This document shows, one piece after another, positions 8,799 to 18,072 of a DNA stretch of 40,995 nucleotides. The stretch lies in the NCBI GenBank assembly GCA_000996895.1, contig LCBB01000002.1:91596-132590 (forward strand). Direction: 5' to 3'. The DNA is from a candidate division WWE3 bacterium GW2011_GWC2_41_23. Its GTDB lineage: Bacteria; Patescibacteriota; WWE3; UBA101185; UBA10185. How positions within the stretch are numbered: position 1 is the stretch's first letter; each line of letters begins with the position of its first letter. The notes under the pieces are model-generated. The model did not search any database. It saw only the letters and a program-made list of their open reading frames with translations, and was not told the DNA's origin. The translations under genes and the position numbers were made by a program.

Positions 8799-10523
8799 CT
8801 AAACACTCAGTGCGTGGACAATAACTAACGGAGAACTTCTTGTTTCCTTAAAGAGAAAGTCCTGAATTTCACTTTCAAGCCTCTTTTTCTTTGCAGGCCA
8901 CTCTAAGGGTTTCTCAGCTAGTTTCTCAATTGTCTTGGTTACAAACTTTCTCGATTTATCCATAAGTTCCTGAGATGCTTTTACGTAAATAAACCCGCGT
9001 GTTACTACTTCCACATTGTCTTTTAAGAGATTCCCATCTTTGGATGGGATTACCACCACGAAAACTCCGTCGGAAGATAACTGATCCCTGTCTTTTATAA
9101 CAACAGGATTGATGGTGCTACCCGATCCCGCAGTGTCTATGTAAACCGGAACGGTTGCGAGTCGTCCTGACTTTCTGGCTCTGCCTGAGGAAAACTCTAC
9201 GGTATCTCCTTCAAGACACTCGAACACGCGGTCCTTTGAAACTCCTAATTCTCCCAGCATGTTTGTGTAAGCGCGCATTCTGGTAATTGTTCCGCCGATT
9301 GGGATAAAGAATTTTGGTTTTACGACAGATGCAATTGTCATCAAGTCGCCTTTTGTTCCGTGACCGGATACGTGGAGGTTATCCTGAATTCTACTGTAAA
9401 CTACTTCCGCGCCGAACAATGTAAACGCCGACATTACTCTTTCCACAGCCACATCAACTCCCGGAGGATTCGGGTCGGCTGAAAAGATTACAATCGGATC
9501 TTTTTCCAAAACTATTTCTTTGTGTTCTCCCCTGCTTAATCTTCCGAGTGATGAACCGGGCTGTCCATAACAACCGGCGATAATGTAAACAACATCGCCC
9601 TGAGGAAGTCTTCCCGCTTCTTTTTCTTCAACAAAAAGATCGTCGTGGAATTTGATTACTCCCAGCCCCCTGGCAACTTTTACACTTTGCTCGATAGAAC
9701 GTCCGCTTAATACAACTTTTCTTCCGTGCTTTAGTGCCGCCGTCATTATCTGACTCATCCTCGAGATATTTGAGGAAATGGTTGTGATAAACATCTGTCT
9801 TTCCGGGTTACTTTCAAAAAGATCGGTGAATGTGTTTGACAAAGAACTTTCACTTTTTGAGTATCCTTCTGTTAAAACGTTTAGACAGTCCGATAATAAA
9901 CACAAAACTCCCTGCTGTCCGTATTTACCGATAGTGTTCAAATCTATAGGCTTATCCAAAACCGGCGTCCAGTCTATCTTGTAGTCAGCCATGTGCAAAA
10001 CAACACCTTCCGGGGTGTCGATTGCCAAGCCCATTGTAGAAGGCACTGAGTGATTAACACCGAATGCCGTAACTTTAAACGCGCCTGCCGTTACAGTTCC
10101 CGTACCGGGCTCCAATAAAGTGAAACGGGTTCTTTCCGCCAGATGCTTAAATCCTTTGTCATTAAGCCTTTCTTTCAGGAAACCCTGTACCAGCTTACTG
10201 GTAAATATAGGTACATCGAGTTGATTCAGCAAAAACGGTACTGCCCCGAAATGGTCTTCATGACCATGCGTGACAAATAATCCCCGTATTTTGTGAGAAT
10301 TTTCCAGTATGTAAGTAAAATCCGGTATAACTACGTCAACCCCATAAAGGTCGCTGTCGGGAAACCCGACTCCGCAGTCCACCAAAATTATATCGTCGCC
10401 ATACTCATAAACCGTTAGGTTTTTCGTGACCGACTCAGTTCCGCTTAAAGTTATTATTTTAAGCCTGTTCTTTGCCGCTCCCTTTTCTTCTTGTGAAATT
10501 GAATTTACGTATTGTTGATCCAT
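8799..10523 (-). CDS. rnj: Ribonuclease J
   Basis: This metallo-beta-lactamase/beta-CASP ribonuclease degrades and matures RNA from 5' ends and by internal cleavage. It has 574 residues, the normal length. The zinc-binding THGHEDHFGA (HxHxDH, about residue 85) is intact, and VSGHGTKGD is the beta-CASP motif. The C-terminal domain with PVYIDTAGSGS and the dimerising tail is complete. It is last in an operon with the zinc-ribbon protein, Lon-like ATPase and UDG (9 nt after udg). No Shine-Dalgarno is evident before the ATG at 10523. Together with RNase Y and PNPase in this window it supplies a Firmicutes-like RNA decay set. Confidence 0.96.
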   Translation of the reverse strand: MDQQYVNSISQEEKGAAKNRLKIITLSGTESVTKNLTVYEYGDDIILVDCGVGFPDSDLYGVDVVIPDFTYILENSHKIRGLFVTHGHEDHFGAVPFLLNQLDVPIFTSKLVQGFLKERLNDKGFKHLAERTRFTLLEPGTGTVTAGAFKVTAFGVNHSVPSTMGLAIDTPEGVVLHMADYKIDWTPVLDKPIDLNTIGKYGQQGVLCLLSDCLNVLTEGYSKSESSLSNTFTDLFESNPERQMFITTISSNISRMSQIMTAALKHGRKVVLSGRSIEQSVKVARGLGVIKFHDDLFVEEKEAGRLPQGDVVYIIAGCYGQPGSSLGRLSRGEHKEIVLEKDPIVIFSADPNPPGVDVAVERVMSAFTLFGAEVVYSRIQDNLHVSGHGTKGDLMTIASVVKPKFFIPIGGTITRMRAYTNMLGELGVSKDRVFECLEGDTVEFSSGRARKSGRLATVPVYIDTAGSGSTINPVVIKDRDQLSSDGVFVVVIPSKDGNLLKDNVEVVTRGFIYVKASQELMDKSRKFVTKTIEKLAEKPLEWPAKKKRLESEIQDFLFKETRSSPLVIVHALSV

Positions 10524-10532
10524 ATGATAAGT

Positions 10533-11162
10533 TTACAAACCCAGAACAAGTTGTCCATCATCTATTTGTTGGTCCGTTTGCACAGGTATGTTTTTATCTC
10601 CTTTTTTAATTAAATCTAATATTTGCGGAATCCTCTTAAAATCTTCTACAAATCCGCGCATCATCTCAGGATTCCTTAGAGCTGCTGCGGGATGGTAAAC
10701 CGGATAAACATTAAAGTTTTTAGTACGCAATAATGTACCTCTGTCGTGGGTTATTCTTCCTTCCGGATAAAAGTAATTCATTGCAAATCTTCCGAGCGTC
10801 ACAACCAGCACCGGTGAAATTATCCTCAATTGGTAAGCCAGGAATTTTTCACACGCGGTTATTTCATCGGGTAGTGGATCGCGGTTTTCGGGAGGACGGT
10901 GTTTTACTATATTTCCGATCCACACATCTTTCCTCGACAGTCCTATATCGGACAGTGATTGCTCCAATAGCTTTCCTGCCCTTCCTACAAACGGTCTGCC
11001 TGTCTCATCTTCGGTACGCCCCGGGGCTTCTCCGATAAAAACTATTTCACTACTTGTATTTCCTTCTCCGGGTACGGCGTTCAGCGCACCGGAATGAAGG
11101 CGGCATTTTTTACAGACTTTTACAGCCAAATTGACATTTTCCATCATTTCTTCTTTGTTCAT
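10533..11162 (-). CDS. udg: Family 4 uracil-DNA glycosylase, altered Fe-S ligand
   Basis: The 209-residue enzyme excises uracil from DNA to start base-excision repair. Motif 1 GEAPG-x5-TGRPFVG and the later HPA in VYHPAAALRNP are the two catalytic-loop signatures of family 4. Family 4 enzymes hold a 4Fe-4S cluster with four cysteines. Here Cys17, Cys20 and Cys104 are present, but the third position, normally in KCRPP, is His88 (KHRPP; codon CAC). The spacing between positions 88 and 104 is the family norm. The gene is one base after the Lon-like gene and 9 nt before rnj, so it is mid-operon. The cluster may be His-ligated or weakened; function otherwise looks intact. Confidence 0.93.
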   Translation of the reverse strand: MNKEEMMENVNLAVKVCKKCRLHSGALNAVPGEGNTSSEIVFIGEAPGRTEDETGRPFVGRAGKLLEQSLSDIGLSRKDVWIGNIVKHRPPENRDPLPDEITACEKFLAYQLRIISPVLVVTLGRFAMNYFYPEGRITHDRGTLLRTKNFNVYPVYHPAAALRNPEMMRGFVEDFKRIPQILDLIKKGDKNIPVQTDQQIDDGQLVLGL

Positions 11163-11163
11163 A

Positions 11164-12237
11164 TTATTTGGGGAGATAGTATTTTAAATTGTCTGCGTTT
11201 ATAAAAACCTTTTCCGCTTTGCCCTCAACAATTTCCTTAGCAACTTTCCTGCACATAGATTCCAACGTTCTGGTAAGACTTCTGATTCCGGAATCGTAAC
11301 CGAACGGTCTTATTATTCCCGGCCAAAGATTGGGGTCTATAACTATTTCTTCCGGTTTCAATCCGGAATTCTCGATAACCTTTGGAAATACATAATCTCT
11401 TGCTATAATCATTTTTTCGGTATCAGAATATGAAGGCATTTTAATAATTTCCATTCTGTCCAACAGAGCTGTTGAAAGAGGACCGAGATTGTTTGCCGAA
11501 CAAATGAACATTACATCCGACAAATCTACGGGGAAATCGATGTAGTGATCCCTGAACGCTACGTTTTGCGCAGGATCCAAAATCTCGAGCAAAACTGCCA
11601 TTATGTCGGACTGTAATCCTTTTTCACCGCTGGCTTTCTCTATTTCGTCAAGTAAAATAACGGGGTTTTTAACTCCCGAACTAATCAAAGCTTTTATCAC
11701 CAATCCGGGCTCTGACTCAGGAAATGCCTTACTCCTACCTCTTATCTCAAGGGTGGAGCCGATGCCTCCCATAGCGATTCTTACAAACTTCCTTTGCATA
11801 GCCTCGGCTATAGAAATAGCAAGTGTGGTCTTACCTACACCTTGCAGACCGACCATTAATAGAATAGGTGCCCTTCCCAATGCGTCTTTTTGGCGTTGTT
11901 TCAAAAGAATAAGCGAAGACATATATTCCAGGATTCTTTCCTTTACATACTCCAGACCGTAGTGATGCTGATCCAAAACCTGCTTTGTAACAGCAAGGTT
12001 AAGTCTGTCCTCAGTCTTAGCTGCCCATGGAATAGAGGTCACAATGCCAATATACCTCGCTAAAGTGTCGTATTCGGTCGCGTAGTGCCCCAGATTGGCC
12101 ATTCTATCCAATCTTTGAATCATTTGGCGCAAACGGTCGGCAAGATCCTCAGGAATACCCTTTGTTTCGTCTACCTTTGCGGTTAACGTTTTTAACTCTT
12201 CAAATAAAAAGTCTTTTTTTCCTTCTTTTTCACTCAT
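11164..12237 (-). CDS. Lon-type AAA+ ATPase lacking the protease domain
   Basis: The 357 residues align with the middle of Lon only. A short helical N-terminal region (YIGIVTSIPWAAKT, LDQHHYGLEYVKERILEYM) leads into the AAA+ module with Walker A GLQGVGKT, Walker B VILLDEIEKA, and the arginine-finger region ALLDRME. The alpha subdomain ends IVEGKAEKVFINADNLKYYLPK, which is where the Ser-Lys protease domain normally begins. The substrate-binding N-domain is also mostly gone. The next gene is udg, so there is no split protease half here. The start is taken at the ATG at 12237 (MSEKEG), overlapping the upstream stop by 8 nt. A chaperone-like or regulatory ATPase is the likely role; proteolysis is not possible alone. 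Confidence 0.88.
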   Translation of the reverse strand: MSEKEGKKDFLFEELKTLTAKVDETKGIPEDLADRLRQMIQRLDRMANLGHYATEYDTLARYIGIVTSIPWAAKTEDRLNLAVTKQVLDQHHYGLEYVKERILEYMSSLILLKQRQKDALGRAPILLMVGLQGVGKTTLAISIAEAMQRKFVRIAMGGIGSTLEIRGRSKAFPESEPGLVIKALISSGVKNPVILLDEIEKASGEKGLQSDIMAVLLEILDPAQNVAFRDHYIDFPVDLSDVMFICSANNLGPLSTALLDRMEIIKMPSYSDTEKMIIARDYVFPKVIENSGLKPEEIVIDPNLWPGIIRPFGYDSGIRSLTRTLESMCRKVAKEIVEGKAEKVFINADNLKYYLPK

Positions 12238-13153
12238 ATTGTACAAATCCGTAGTAACTTCCGGATTTCATGTAACTAAGCACCAGTGCTTTAAAAGACT
12301 CCGGCATGGCACCCGTATCAAATTTATTAACATATCCTACACCAATGTCGGTAAAGACAAAAATCTTAGATCTTACGGTTTCCGGGATTTTATTCCTTAT
12401 GTTCACGAAGTACGAATTTAAATCTAAACCTTTCTTCAAACCTTTTGCAACCTGCATGATCTCATCACCCATCTTAGTGCTGCTTGTAACAATCACAAGA
12501 TTATCCGAAATTATTTCAGAAAATTCTCCCGATATGTATTTCTTATATGAACCGGGTTGAACTTTGCTTTGCGGGAAAAATAAAATACTAATTCCGTTTG
12601 TACTATCAGGCTCCTCTGCAGGATTAACTACAATTACAAATGGGGAGAGGTTTGCGGTTTTTAGAAAATCCTGATCAAAAGAATTTTCAACTCCGAAAAA
12701 TTTTAAAGCGTCGGTAAAATCCGAAGGAGAGTAGAACACTACGGCAAAATTTGTGTCAAAAGGAAGAAAACTTTCAACTTCTATGCCTTTGTCACCGCTT
12801 GTTACTTCTTTTTCCGCCACAGTAGTTACAACGGGCGCGTTATTCTGTGAACTTACTGCTTTGGGAAATACTGTTTCTACCATAGTTTTACCGTTGGCAA
12901 CTGCCTTATTTGTAAGATAAGTGGATATGATTATCGAAGCTACCAACAATAAGAATACCCCGGCGCCCGCGAGTAATCCCCAAACGGAAAAGCTCGGACC
13001 GGCGGTTTGTTTCCTTTTTTCTCCACCAGAGAGTTGGTAGTAGCGTTTGTCCGTCATACCTGCGGAATTACCAACTACGGCACCGCAGGAGGAACAAAAA
13101 AACACATCTACCTTTGACAAATTTCTTCCACACTGGGGGCAGTTTCTCGACAT
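12230..13153 (-). CDS. Zinc-ribbon membrane protein with extracytoplasmic domain
   Basis: The 307-residue protein has an N-terminal zinc ribbon (Cys5, Cys8, Cys20, Cys23: CPQC...CSSC), a linker, one transmembrane helix at about residues 50-75, and an extracytoplasmic domain of roughly 200 residues with no family I recognise. The C-terminal domain has the look of DUF3352-type proteins (LPFDTNFAVVFYSPSDF), but this is a weak impression. The ATG at 13153 is preferred over the in-frame TTG one codon earlier because TGTTATAAT ends exactly 7 nt before it. It is first in the operon with the Lon-like ATPase, udg and rnj, but its link to those functions is unknown. Confidence 0.8.
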   Translation of the reverse strand: MSRNCPQCGRNLSKVDVFFCSSCGAVVGNSAGMTDKRYYQLSGGEKRKQTAGPSFSVWGLLAGAGVFLLLVASIIISTYLTNKAVANGKTMVETVFPKAVSSQNNAPVVTTVAEKEVTSGDKGIEVESFLPFDTNFAVVFYSPSDFTDALKFFGVENSFDQDFLKTANLSPFVIVVNPAEEPDSTNGISILFFPQSKVQPGSYKKYISGEFSEIISDNLVIVTSSTKMGDEIMQVAKGLKKGLDLNSYFVNIRNKIPETVRSKIFVFTDIGVGYVNKFDTGAMPESFKALVLSYMKSGSYYGFVQYE

Positions 13154-13160
13154 CAAATAA

Positions 13161-13169
13161 ATTATAACA
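13161..13169 (-). promoter_or_regulatory. Extended -10 promoter of the zinc-ribbon/lon-like/udg/rnj operon
   Basis: The minus strand reads TGTTATAAT (TGn plus TATAAT), ending 7 nt before the ATG at 13153. It overlaps a weak two-part hairpin (complement of 13164-13189, ATAAC...GTTAT with an inner TTAC/GTAA) followed by a T-rich stretch, which may be the pnp terminator. Terminator and promoter would share the same 26 bp. Confidence 0.6.
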
Positions 13170-13188
13170 GCTTACAGCGTAAAGGTTA

Positions 13189-15309
13189 TCAATTCTCTAA
13201 ATCGTCAGATTTAGGTTCGAGTGCTTTATGCGACAAACTGATCTTTCCTTCAGGACCGAGTCCTATTACTTTAACTTTTACTTTATCTCCGGGTTTGTAC
13301 CAATCTTCTACTTTTTTAACGTAGGAGTTGGTTATTTCGCTGACGTGCATTAACCCTACTCTGCCCGGTAATATCTCAACAAGTGCTCCGAAGTCTAAAA
13401 GGTCTTTGACTGTTCCTTCAAATATTTCTCCGGTTCTTAATTCTCTTGTAAGTCCGTCGACTATCTTCGCTGCTTTTTGAACATTTTCCATATCAACAGC
13501 GGATATTATTACCGTTCCGTCTTCTTCGATGAAGATTTCGGATTGTGTAGTTTCCTGTATTTCCTTAATGACCTTCCCACCGCTTCCGATTACCATTCCG
13601 ATCTTTTCGGGGTTAATCTTGAGCATGGTGGTCTTAGGTGCGTACTTGGAAACTGTATCCTTGGGAGTACTGATTGTTTTTTCCATTTCATCCAAAACTT
13701 TCATTCTGGCCTCTTTGGATTGAGCAATAATGTCCTTAAGGATTTCAACCGGTATCCCTTTTACTTTCATGTCTGCCTGTATTGCGGTAACACCGTTTCT
13801 TGATCCGGTCATCTTGAAGTCTAAGAAACCATACGCATCTTCAAGATAAGCTAAATCGGTCATAATCTTGTAGTTGCTAAAATCGTCAGTCGTTATAATC
13901 CCGACTCCGACACCTGCAACCATTTCCTTTATCGGAACCCCCGCGTCCATTAACGCTAAGGTTGAACCGCAGGTGGCAGCCATCGAAGATGAACCGCTGG
14001 ATGAAAGCACCTCGGAAACAAGTAGAACGGTATAAGGAAATTCTGTTTGACTGGGTATTACAGCTCTCAAAGCTTTTTCGGCCAACATTCCGTGACCTAC
14101 TTCTCTGGATTTAGGAGCTCCCATTCTACCCGTTTCTCCTGTCGAAAAAGGAGGGAAATTGTAATAGTGAATGAATCTCTTGTTAAATTCTCCGTACATA
14201 TTCTGTACCAGCAGCTCCATAGAAGGAGAACCAAGTGTACAGACAGTTAAAGCCTGAGTTACGCCTCTTGTGAAAAGAGCGGAACCGTGAGTTCTCGGCA
14301 AGAGACTAACTCTGGAACTGATATCCCGTATGTCTTTCACGCCTCTTCCGTCAGGTCTTTTTCCTTCATCAAGAATCAAGTGCTGGATCGATTTCTTTTC
14401 CAGCTCTTCCAGAGCCATAACCATATCAACCTTCTTGTACTTTCCTTCAAGGCCGGTCAGAACCTTTTCTTTCATTTCTTCCCTTTTCTCTTTTAGTTCG
14501 GTTTTGTCGAACTCCATTCTTATAATCTTATCTAAGGTTTCTTTTGCAATTGCAGATACGTCTGCAATTATTTCCGCGCTTAATGCTTTAGGTTCGTATT
14601 TATAAACCGTGTGCTCGGGATTTACTTCCATCGCAAACTCTTTAATAAGTTCAAACACCGGGTCGGCACCGTCACGTGCAAAATTAATAGCGCCGAAGAT
14701 ATCGTCTTCGGGCAAAATATCTGCTTCAGCCTCTACGGCTAAGAATTTTTTCTGATCACCTACGAAGGAGATCATCATATTCAACTTAGAACCGTCCTCT
14801 AAAACAGTGCTGCTCGGATTTATAATATAGTTTCCGTCAACTTTTCCGATTCTTAAACTAACCATAGGTCCGTCCCACGGAAGTTCACTCGCAGATAGGG
14901 CTGCAGAAACAGCCGTCATCGCGGTAAATTCAGGATCAGCGTCAACATCAAGTGACAGTATGGTAGCAACTACCTGTACTTCATCCATGTATTCTTTGGG
15001 AAACAACGGTCTGACAGCGTGATCAATCAATCTTTTGCTGATTATTGCTTCATCGGTTGCCCTTCCGTCTCTCTTAACAAAGCGGGACGATTTTATAGTT
15101 CCGCTCGCGTACAACTTTTCCTCATAATTTACTGTTAACGGGAAAAAGTCTATGTCGGGCATAGGCGCGCTATGCACAACGGTAGCCAAAATAACGGTAT
15201 CCCCGTACGAAGCCTTAACAGCCATATCGGCCTGTATTGCAAGCTCACCTGTCTCCAGAACTAGGTTTCGCCCTGCGAAATTTATTTCTTTTCTTACGAT
15301 TTTATTCAT
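13189..15309 (-). CDS. pnp: Polyribonucleotide nucleotidyltransferase (PNPase)
   Basis: This 3'-5' phosphorolytic exoribonuclease is a trimer in the RNA decay machinery. The 706 residues contain the full domain set: first RNase PH domain, helical linker, second RNase PH domain with the active core GERKPDGRG-like DEGKRPDGRGVKDIR and the SSGSSSMAATCG segment, KH domain (MVIGSGGKVIKEI) and S1 domain (GEIFEGTVKDLLDFGALVEI). The start is set at the ATG at 15309 (MNKIVRKE) by homology; an in-frame GTG at 15363 would add 18 residues unlike the family. The 84-138 nt between rpsO and pnp show no strong hairpin. The pairing rpsO-pnp is widespread. Confidence 0.96.
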   Translation of the reverse strand: MNKIVRKEINFAGRNLVLETGELAIQADMAVKASYGDTVILATVVHSAPMPDIDFFPLTVNYEEKLYASGTIKSSRFVKRDGRATDEAIISKRLIDHAVRPLFPKEYMDEVQVVATILSLDVDADPEFTAMTAVSAALSASELPWDGPMVSLRIGKVDGNYIINPSSTVLEDGSKLNMMISFVGDQKKFLAVEAEADILPEDDIFGAINFARDGADPVFELIKEFAMEVNPEHTVYKYEPKALSAEIIADVSAIAKETLDKIIRMEFDKTELKEKREEMKEKVLTGLEGKYKKVDMVMALEELEKKSIQHLILDEGKRPDGRGVKDIRDISSRVSLLPRTHGSALFTRGVTQALTVCTLGSPSMELLVQNMYGEFNKRFIHYYNFPPFSTGETGRMGAPKSREVGHGMLAEKALRAVIPSQTEFPYTVLLVSEVLSSSGSSSMAATCGSTLALMDAGVPIKEMVAGVGVGIITTDDFSNYKIMTDLAYLEDAYGFLDFKMTGSRNGVTAIQADMKVKGIPVEILKDIIAQSKEARMKVLDEMEKTISTPKDTVSKYAPKTTMLKINPEKIGMVIGSGGKVIKEIQETTQSEIFIEEDGTVIISAVDMENVQKAAKIVDGLTRELRTGEIFEGTVKDLLDFGALVEILPGRVGLMHVSEITNSYVKKVEDWYKPGDKVKVKVIGLGPEGKISLSHKALEPKSDDLEN

Positions 15310-15447
15310 TTTTGTGTAAGCCGGGTGATAAATGTGGGGATTAAGACTTAAAATATTACGCACATACTGTGTGTGCCCAATACATTAACTCCTAATCCTG
15401 ATCTAACGTCCGGACTTAAAACTTAATTACTAATGTCTGACTCTAAA

Positions 15448-15717
15448 TTACTTAGAAAGCTCCAACTTTTCAGAAACTGAAGTAAATCTTTCCTCGTCCT
15501 TCTTTTTAAGATAGGAAAGAAGTCTTCTTCTCTTGTTAACCATCTGGAGCAACCCTCTTCTTGAGTGGTTGTCCTTCTTGTGGGCTTTCAGATGCGTAGA
15601 CAACTTCGTGATCTTCTCGTTCAAAAGCGCAATTTGAACTTCCGGAGATCCGGTGTCGGCATCGTGTAGCCTGTTGGTCTTTATTATTGAAGATTTTTTA
15701 TCTTTATTTAAAGCCAT
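15448..15717 (-). CDS. rpsO: Ribosomal protein S15 (uS15)
   Basis: This primary 16S-binding ribosomal protein has 89 residues, the usual length. The signature [16 protein letters not shown] and [27 protein letters not shown] are diagnostic; the latter contacts the three-way junction of 16S rRNA helices 20-22. The ATG at 15717 is preferred to the TTG at 15723. It has its own promoter (15730-15758) and is followed by pnp on the same strand, as in many bacteria. Confidence 0.97.
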   Translation of the reverse strand: MALNKDKKSSIIKTNRLHDADTGSPEVQIALLNEKITKLSTHLKAHKKDNHSRRGLLQMVNKRRRLLSYLKKKDEERFTSVSEKLELSK

Positions 15718-15729
15718 AACCAAGATGAA

Positions 15730-15758
15730 ATCCTATCAAAAAAGAGCGTAAAAATCAA
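15730..15758 (-). promoter_or_regulatory. Promoter of rpsO-pnp
   Basis: The minus strand shows TTGATT (complement of 15753-15758), a 17-nt spacer and TAGGAT (complement of 15730-15735), ending 12 nt before the rpsO ATG. It lies in the 56-bp gap after the degenerate DHH gene. Confidence 0.5.
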
Positions 15759-15773
15759 GGTTTTTCTTGTAAT

Positions 15774-16412
15774 TTAGCGGGAAATGCCCATTGTTAAGGC
15801 CTTTGCCGAACGCTGGTCAATAGTAAGACCCCATTTCGGAGCTTTATTTAGTATGAGCAGGGATAAGGTCTCCATAGAGGCATCGACGGTATATATTGTC
15901 CCAAATCTGGTGTTCAGGGAGTTATTGTCTATGTTTAAAACCTTAGACTTTGAAATCTCGGCCTGAAGTTGGTCTTTTAAAGCACCCGTGTCTTCGGGAC
16001 TTTGGACGCCTATAGTAATGTAAAGGTCAAAATCCGGCCCTGTAATCTCAGCTTTTACCTTACTAAGATCGAACCCATGATCTACGGGAGTCAGGTAGAA
16101 AGATAAAACGTCATTTTCGGTTGTGTAATTTACTTTAGAAGCTGTGGTCCCTGAGTAATCTATTGAGACAACCAGGCTTCTGTTACCCATTGAGGTACTG
16201 ATGTTTATGCCTTCTGTTATGCCCTCAAGCCCCGCGGGTACGGTACCGGGATATAAGATGGCAGCGTCTTTACCGGCGCCTGATAACATCCTATACAACC
16301 CTACGGCTGAAGCAAAAGAGTCCGCTCCGTCAACGACGGAAGGTACAATAGCCACTTTATGGGCGGTTCCGAGTAGTTCTTTAATTTTAGTTTCTAAATC
16401 AAGTTCAGGCAT
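15774..16412 (-). CDS. Degenerate, truncated DHH-family protein (NrnA-like N-domain)
   Basis: The 212 residues resemble the N-terminal half of NrnA-type DHH phosphoesterases (nanoRNase/pAp phosphatase). The motif I region is DGADSFASA. The signature IDHHxxNxxFG appears as IDNNSLNTRFG (residues 161-171), so both histidines of DHH are asparagine. The protein stops after TIDQRSAKALTMGIS, just where GIxxDTG (motif IV) and the DHHA1 domain should follow. Catalysis as in NrnA is therefore unlikely. Position between infB and rpsO is where nrnA often lies in other bacteria. It has its own good promoter. It could bind RNA or nucleotides, or scaffold; that is inference. Confidence 0.72.
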   Translation of the reverse strand: MPELDLETKIKELLGTAHKVAIVPSVVDGADSFASAVGLYRMLSGAGKDAAILYPGTVPAGLEGITEGINISTSMGNRSLVVSIDYSGTTASKVNYTTENDVLSFYLTPVDHGFDLSKVKAEITGPDFDLYITIGVQSPEDTGALKDQLQAEISKSKVLNIDNNSLNTRFGTIYTVDASMETLSLLILNKAPKWGLTIDQRSAKALTMGISR

Positions 16413-16474
16413 ATATATGAAGCGAATTTTGAGGTACTCCCCAAAAGAAGTGCACTTTTTCTTCGCGACAGGAG

Positions 16475-16503
16475 ATTGTACATCAGATAACCTATATAGT
16501 CAA
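16475..16503 (-). promoter_or_regulatory. Strong promoter of the degenerate DHH gene
   Basis: The minus strand shows TTGACT (complement of 16498-16503), 17 nt, TACAAT (complement of 16475-16480): 5 of 6 consensus matches in each box. Predicted transcription starts near 16468, giving a leader of about 55 nt. The leader contains a 10-bp palindrome AAGTGCACTT (16448-16457) of unknown use. There is no clear Shine-Dalgarno next to the ATG. Confidence 0.65.
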
Positions 16504-16529
16504 AGCGTGGAAATTAGCTGAAACGGGGC

Positions 16530-18026
16530 TTAACGGACTTCTATCCACATTCCTACTGCAACATTTTCGAAGTGGGGCTTAAGCATAACGCCGCACTCCA
16601 CATCCTTACCTATAATTTTTACCTCTTCCTGGCCTTTGTGCAGGGATTTTATAGTACCTGTGTAAAGAGGAATGTCGTCAGAGGTAAGATCAGAAGGATC
16701 TTTATCATAAAAGGACACCCTTACTCCTGATTTCAAAGCTCCGGCTAAAACCTTTGTGCCCACAATTACATCACCGGACGGGAGTTTGAAAAGTTTGATA
16801 ACCTGCCCTCTACCTTTTATTTTTGATTCCGCATCAACAGCCGTACCTTCAAGTATATTTTTGGCGTCGTCGATAAGGTCGTATATTGTTAAGTAAGTTT
16901 TAACCAAAACCTTATTGCTTTCGGCTACATTCGCTGCCGCAGAAGGAAGTCTGATGTTAAAACCCAGCACTATTCCTCCTTTTGCACTTTGAGCCAATAT
17001 AACGTCTGATTCGGATATATCACCGGTACCACAGTATAAAAATTTCAAAGCGTAGGTTGCCCCTACCGAAGAAGAAATAAGATCGGCCAAGCTACTTTTA
17101 ACAGCTTCTAGTGTTCCCTGAGTGTCGGCTTTAAGAACAACCGCGACGGTTTTCTTAGCATCCTTACCGATTATCTCTGTCTGGTCTTCCTGCACGGCAA
17201 GTTCTGCCAACTCACTGCCTTCATAAACAATTAGGTCTCCTACACGGGGAACCTTACTGAAACCCAGTATTTCAACAGGGGTTGAAGGACCTGCAGTTTG
17301 AATAGTGGCTCCTTTATCGTCAGTCATTGCCTTTACTTTGCAGGAATAACCTCCGGACACTATTTTATCTCCGAAGTGCAAAGTTCCGTTTCGGACAATG
17401 CAGGATACTACCGCACCTTTTTTCCTGTCCAAACGTGATTCTATTATTATCGCTTCCAATTCTCCCGCAGGATCGGCTTTTAACTCGTGCATTTCTGCTA
17501 CCGTAAGTATTGCGTCTAATAACTTGTCTATGTTCTGACCGTTTTTAGCGGACACCTCAACGCTGATACACTCTCCGCCCCAGTCTTCGACCAGGATGTT
17601 TTCAGACGCAAGTTCCTGCTTTACTTTTTGGGAATTGGCTCCGGCTTTATCTATTTTATTTATCGCAACTATTATGGGAACGTGAGCGGCAAGCGCGTGG
17701 GAAATGGCTTCCTTAGTCTGAGGTTTGACACCCTCGTCTGCTGCTACAACTAAAACTACGATATCGGCTGCCTTGCCTCCTCTTGCTCGCATTTGGGTAA
17801 AAGCCGCATGGCCCGGAGTATCTATAAAAGTGATTTTTTTATTTTTATGTTGGATTTGGTAAGCACCGATGTGCTGGGTTATTCCGCCGTATTCTTTTTC
17901 CTGTATATTGCTGTGTCTGATAAAGTCAAGAATGCTGGTTTTGCCATGATCGACGTGACCCATAACAGTGACGATGGGCGCCCGTAAATTCTTTTCAGTT
18001 GTAGTTTTAGTTTTATCGTTAGACAT
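16530..18026 (-). CDS. infB: Translation initiation factor IF-2, short form
   Basis: This GTPase brings fMet-tRNA to the 30S subunit and promotes subunit joining. The 498 residues begin almost directly at the G domain: GHVDHGKT (P-loop, about residue 22), DTPGH and NKID are intact, followed by domain II and the C1/C2 domains, ending VGMWIEVR. The several-hundred-residue N-terminal region of E. coli or Bacillus IF-2 is absent, as in other minimal genomes. It follows nusA by 46 nt with AAAGG 7 nt before its ATG. rimP, the YlxR/YlxQ genes and rbfA, usual neighbours, are not present here. Confidence 0.97.
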   Translation of the reverse strand: MSNDKTKTTTEKNLRAPIVTVMGHVDHGKTSILDFIRHSNIQEKEYGGITQHIGAYQIQHKNKKITFIDTPGHAAFTQMRARGGKAADIVVLVVAADEGVKPQTKEAISHALAAHVPIIVAINKIDKAGANSQKVKQELASENILVEDWGGECISVEVSAKNGQNIDKLLDAILTVAEMHELKADPAGELEAIIIESRLDRKKGAVVSCIVRNGTLHFGDKIVSGGYSCKVKAMTDDKGATIQTAGPSTPVEILGFSKVPRVGDLIVYEGSELAELAVQEDQTEIIGKDAKKTVAVVLKADTQGTLEAVKSSLADLISSSVGATYALKFLYCGTGDISESDVILAQSAKGGIVLGFNIRLPSAAANVAESNKVLVKTYLTIYDLIDDAKNILEGTAVDAESKIKGRGQVIKLFKLPSGDVIVGTKVLAGALKSGVRVSFYDKDPSDLTSDDIPLYTGTIKSLHKGQEEVKIIGKDVECGVMLKPHFENVAVGMWIEVR

Positions 18027-18072
18027 TTCAAAACCTTTATATTAATTTTGCTTTTGGCAAAAAACAGCATCA

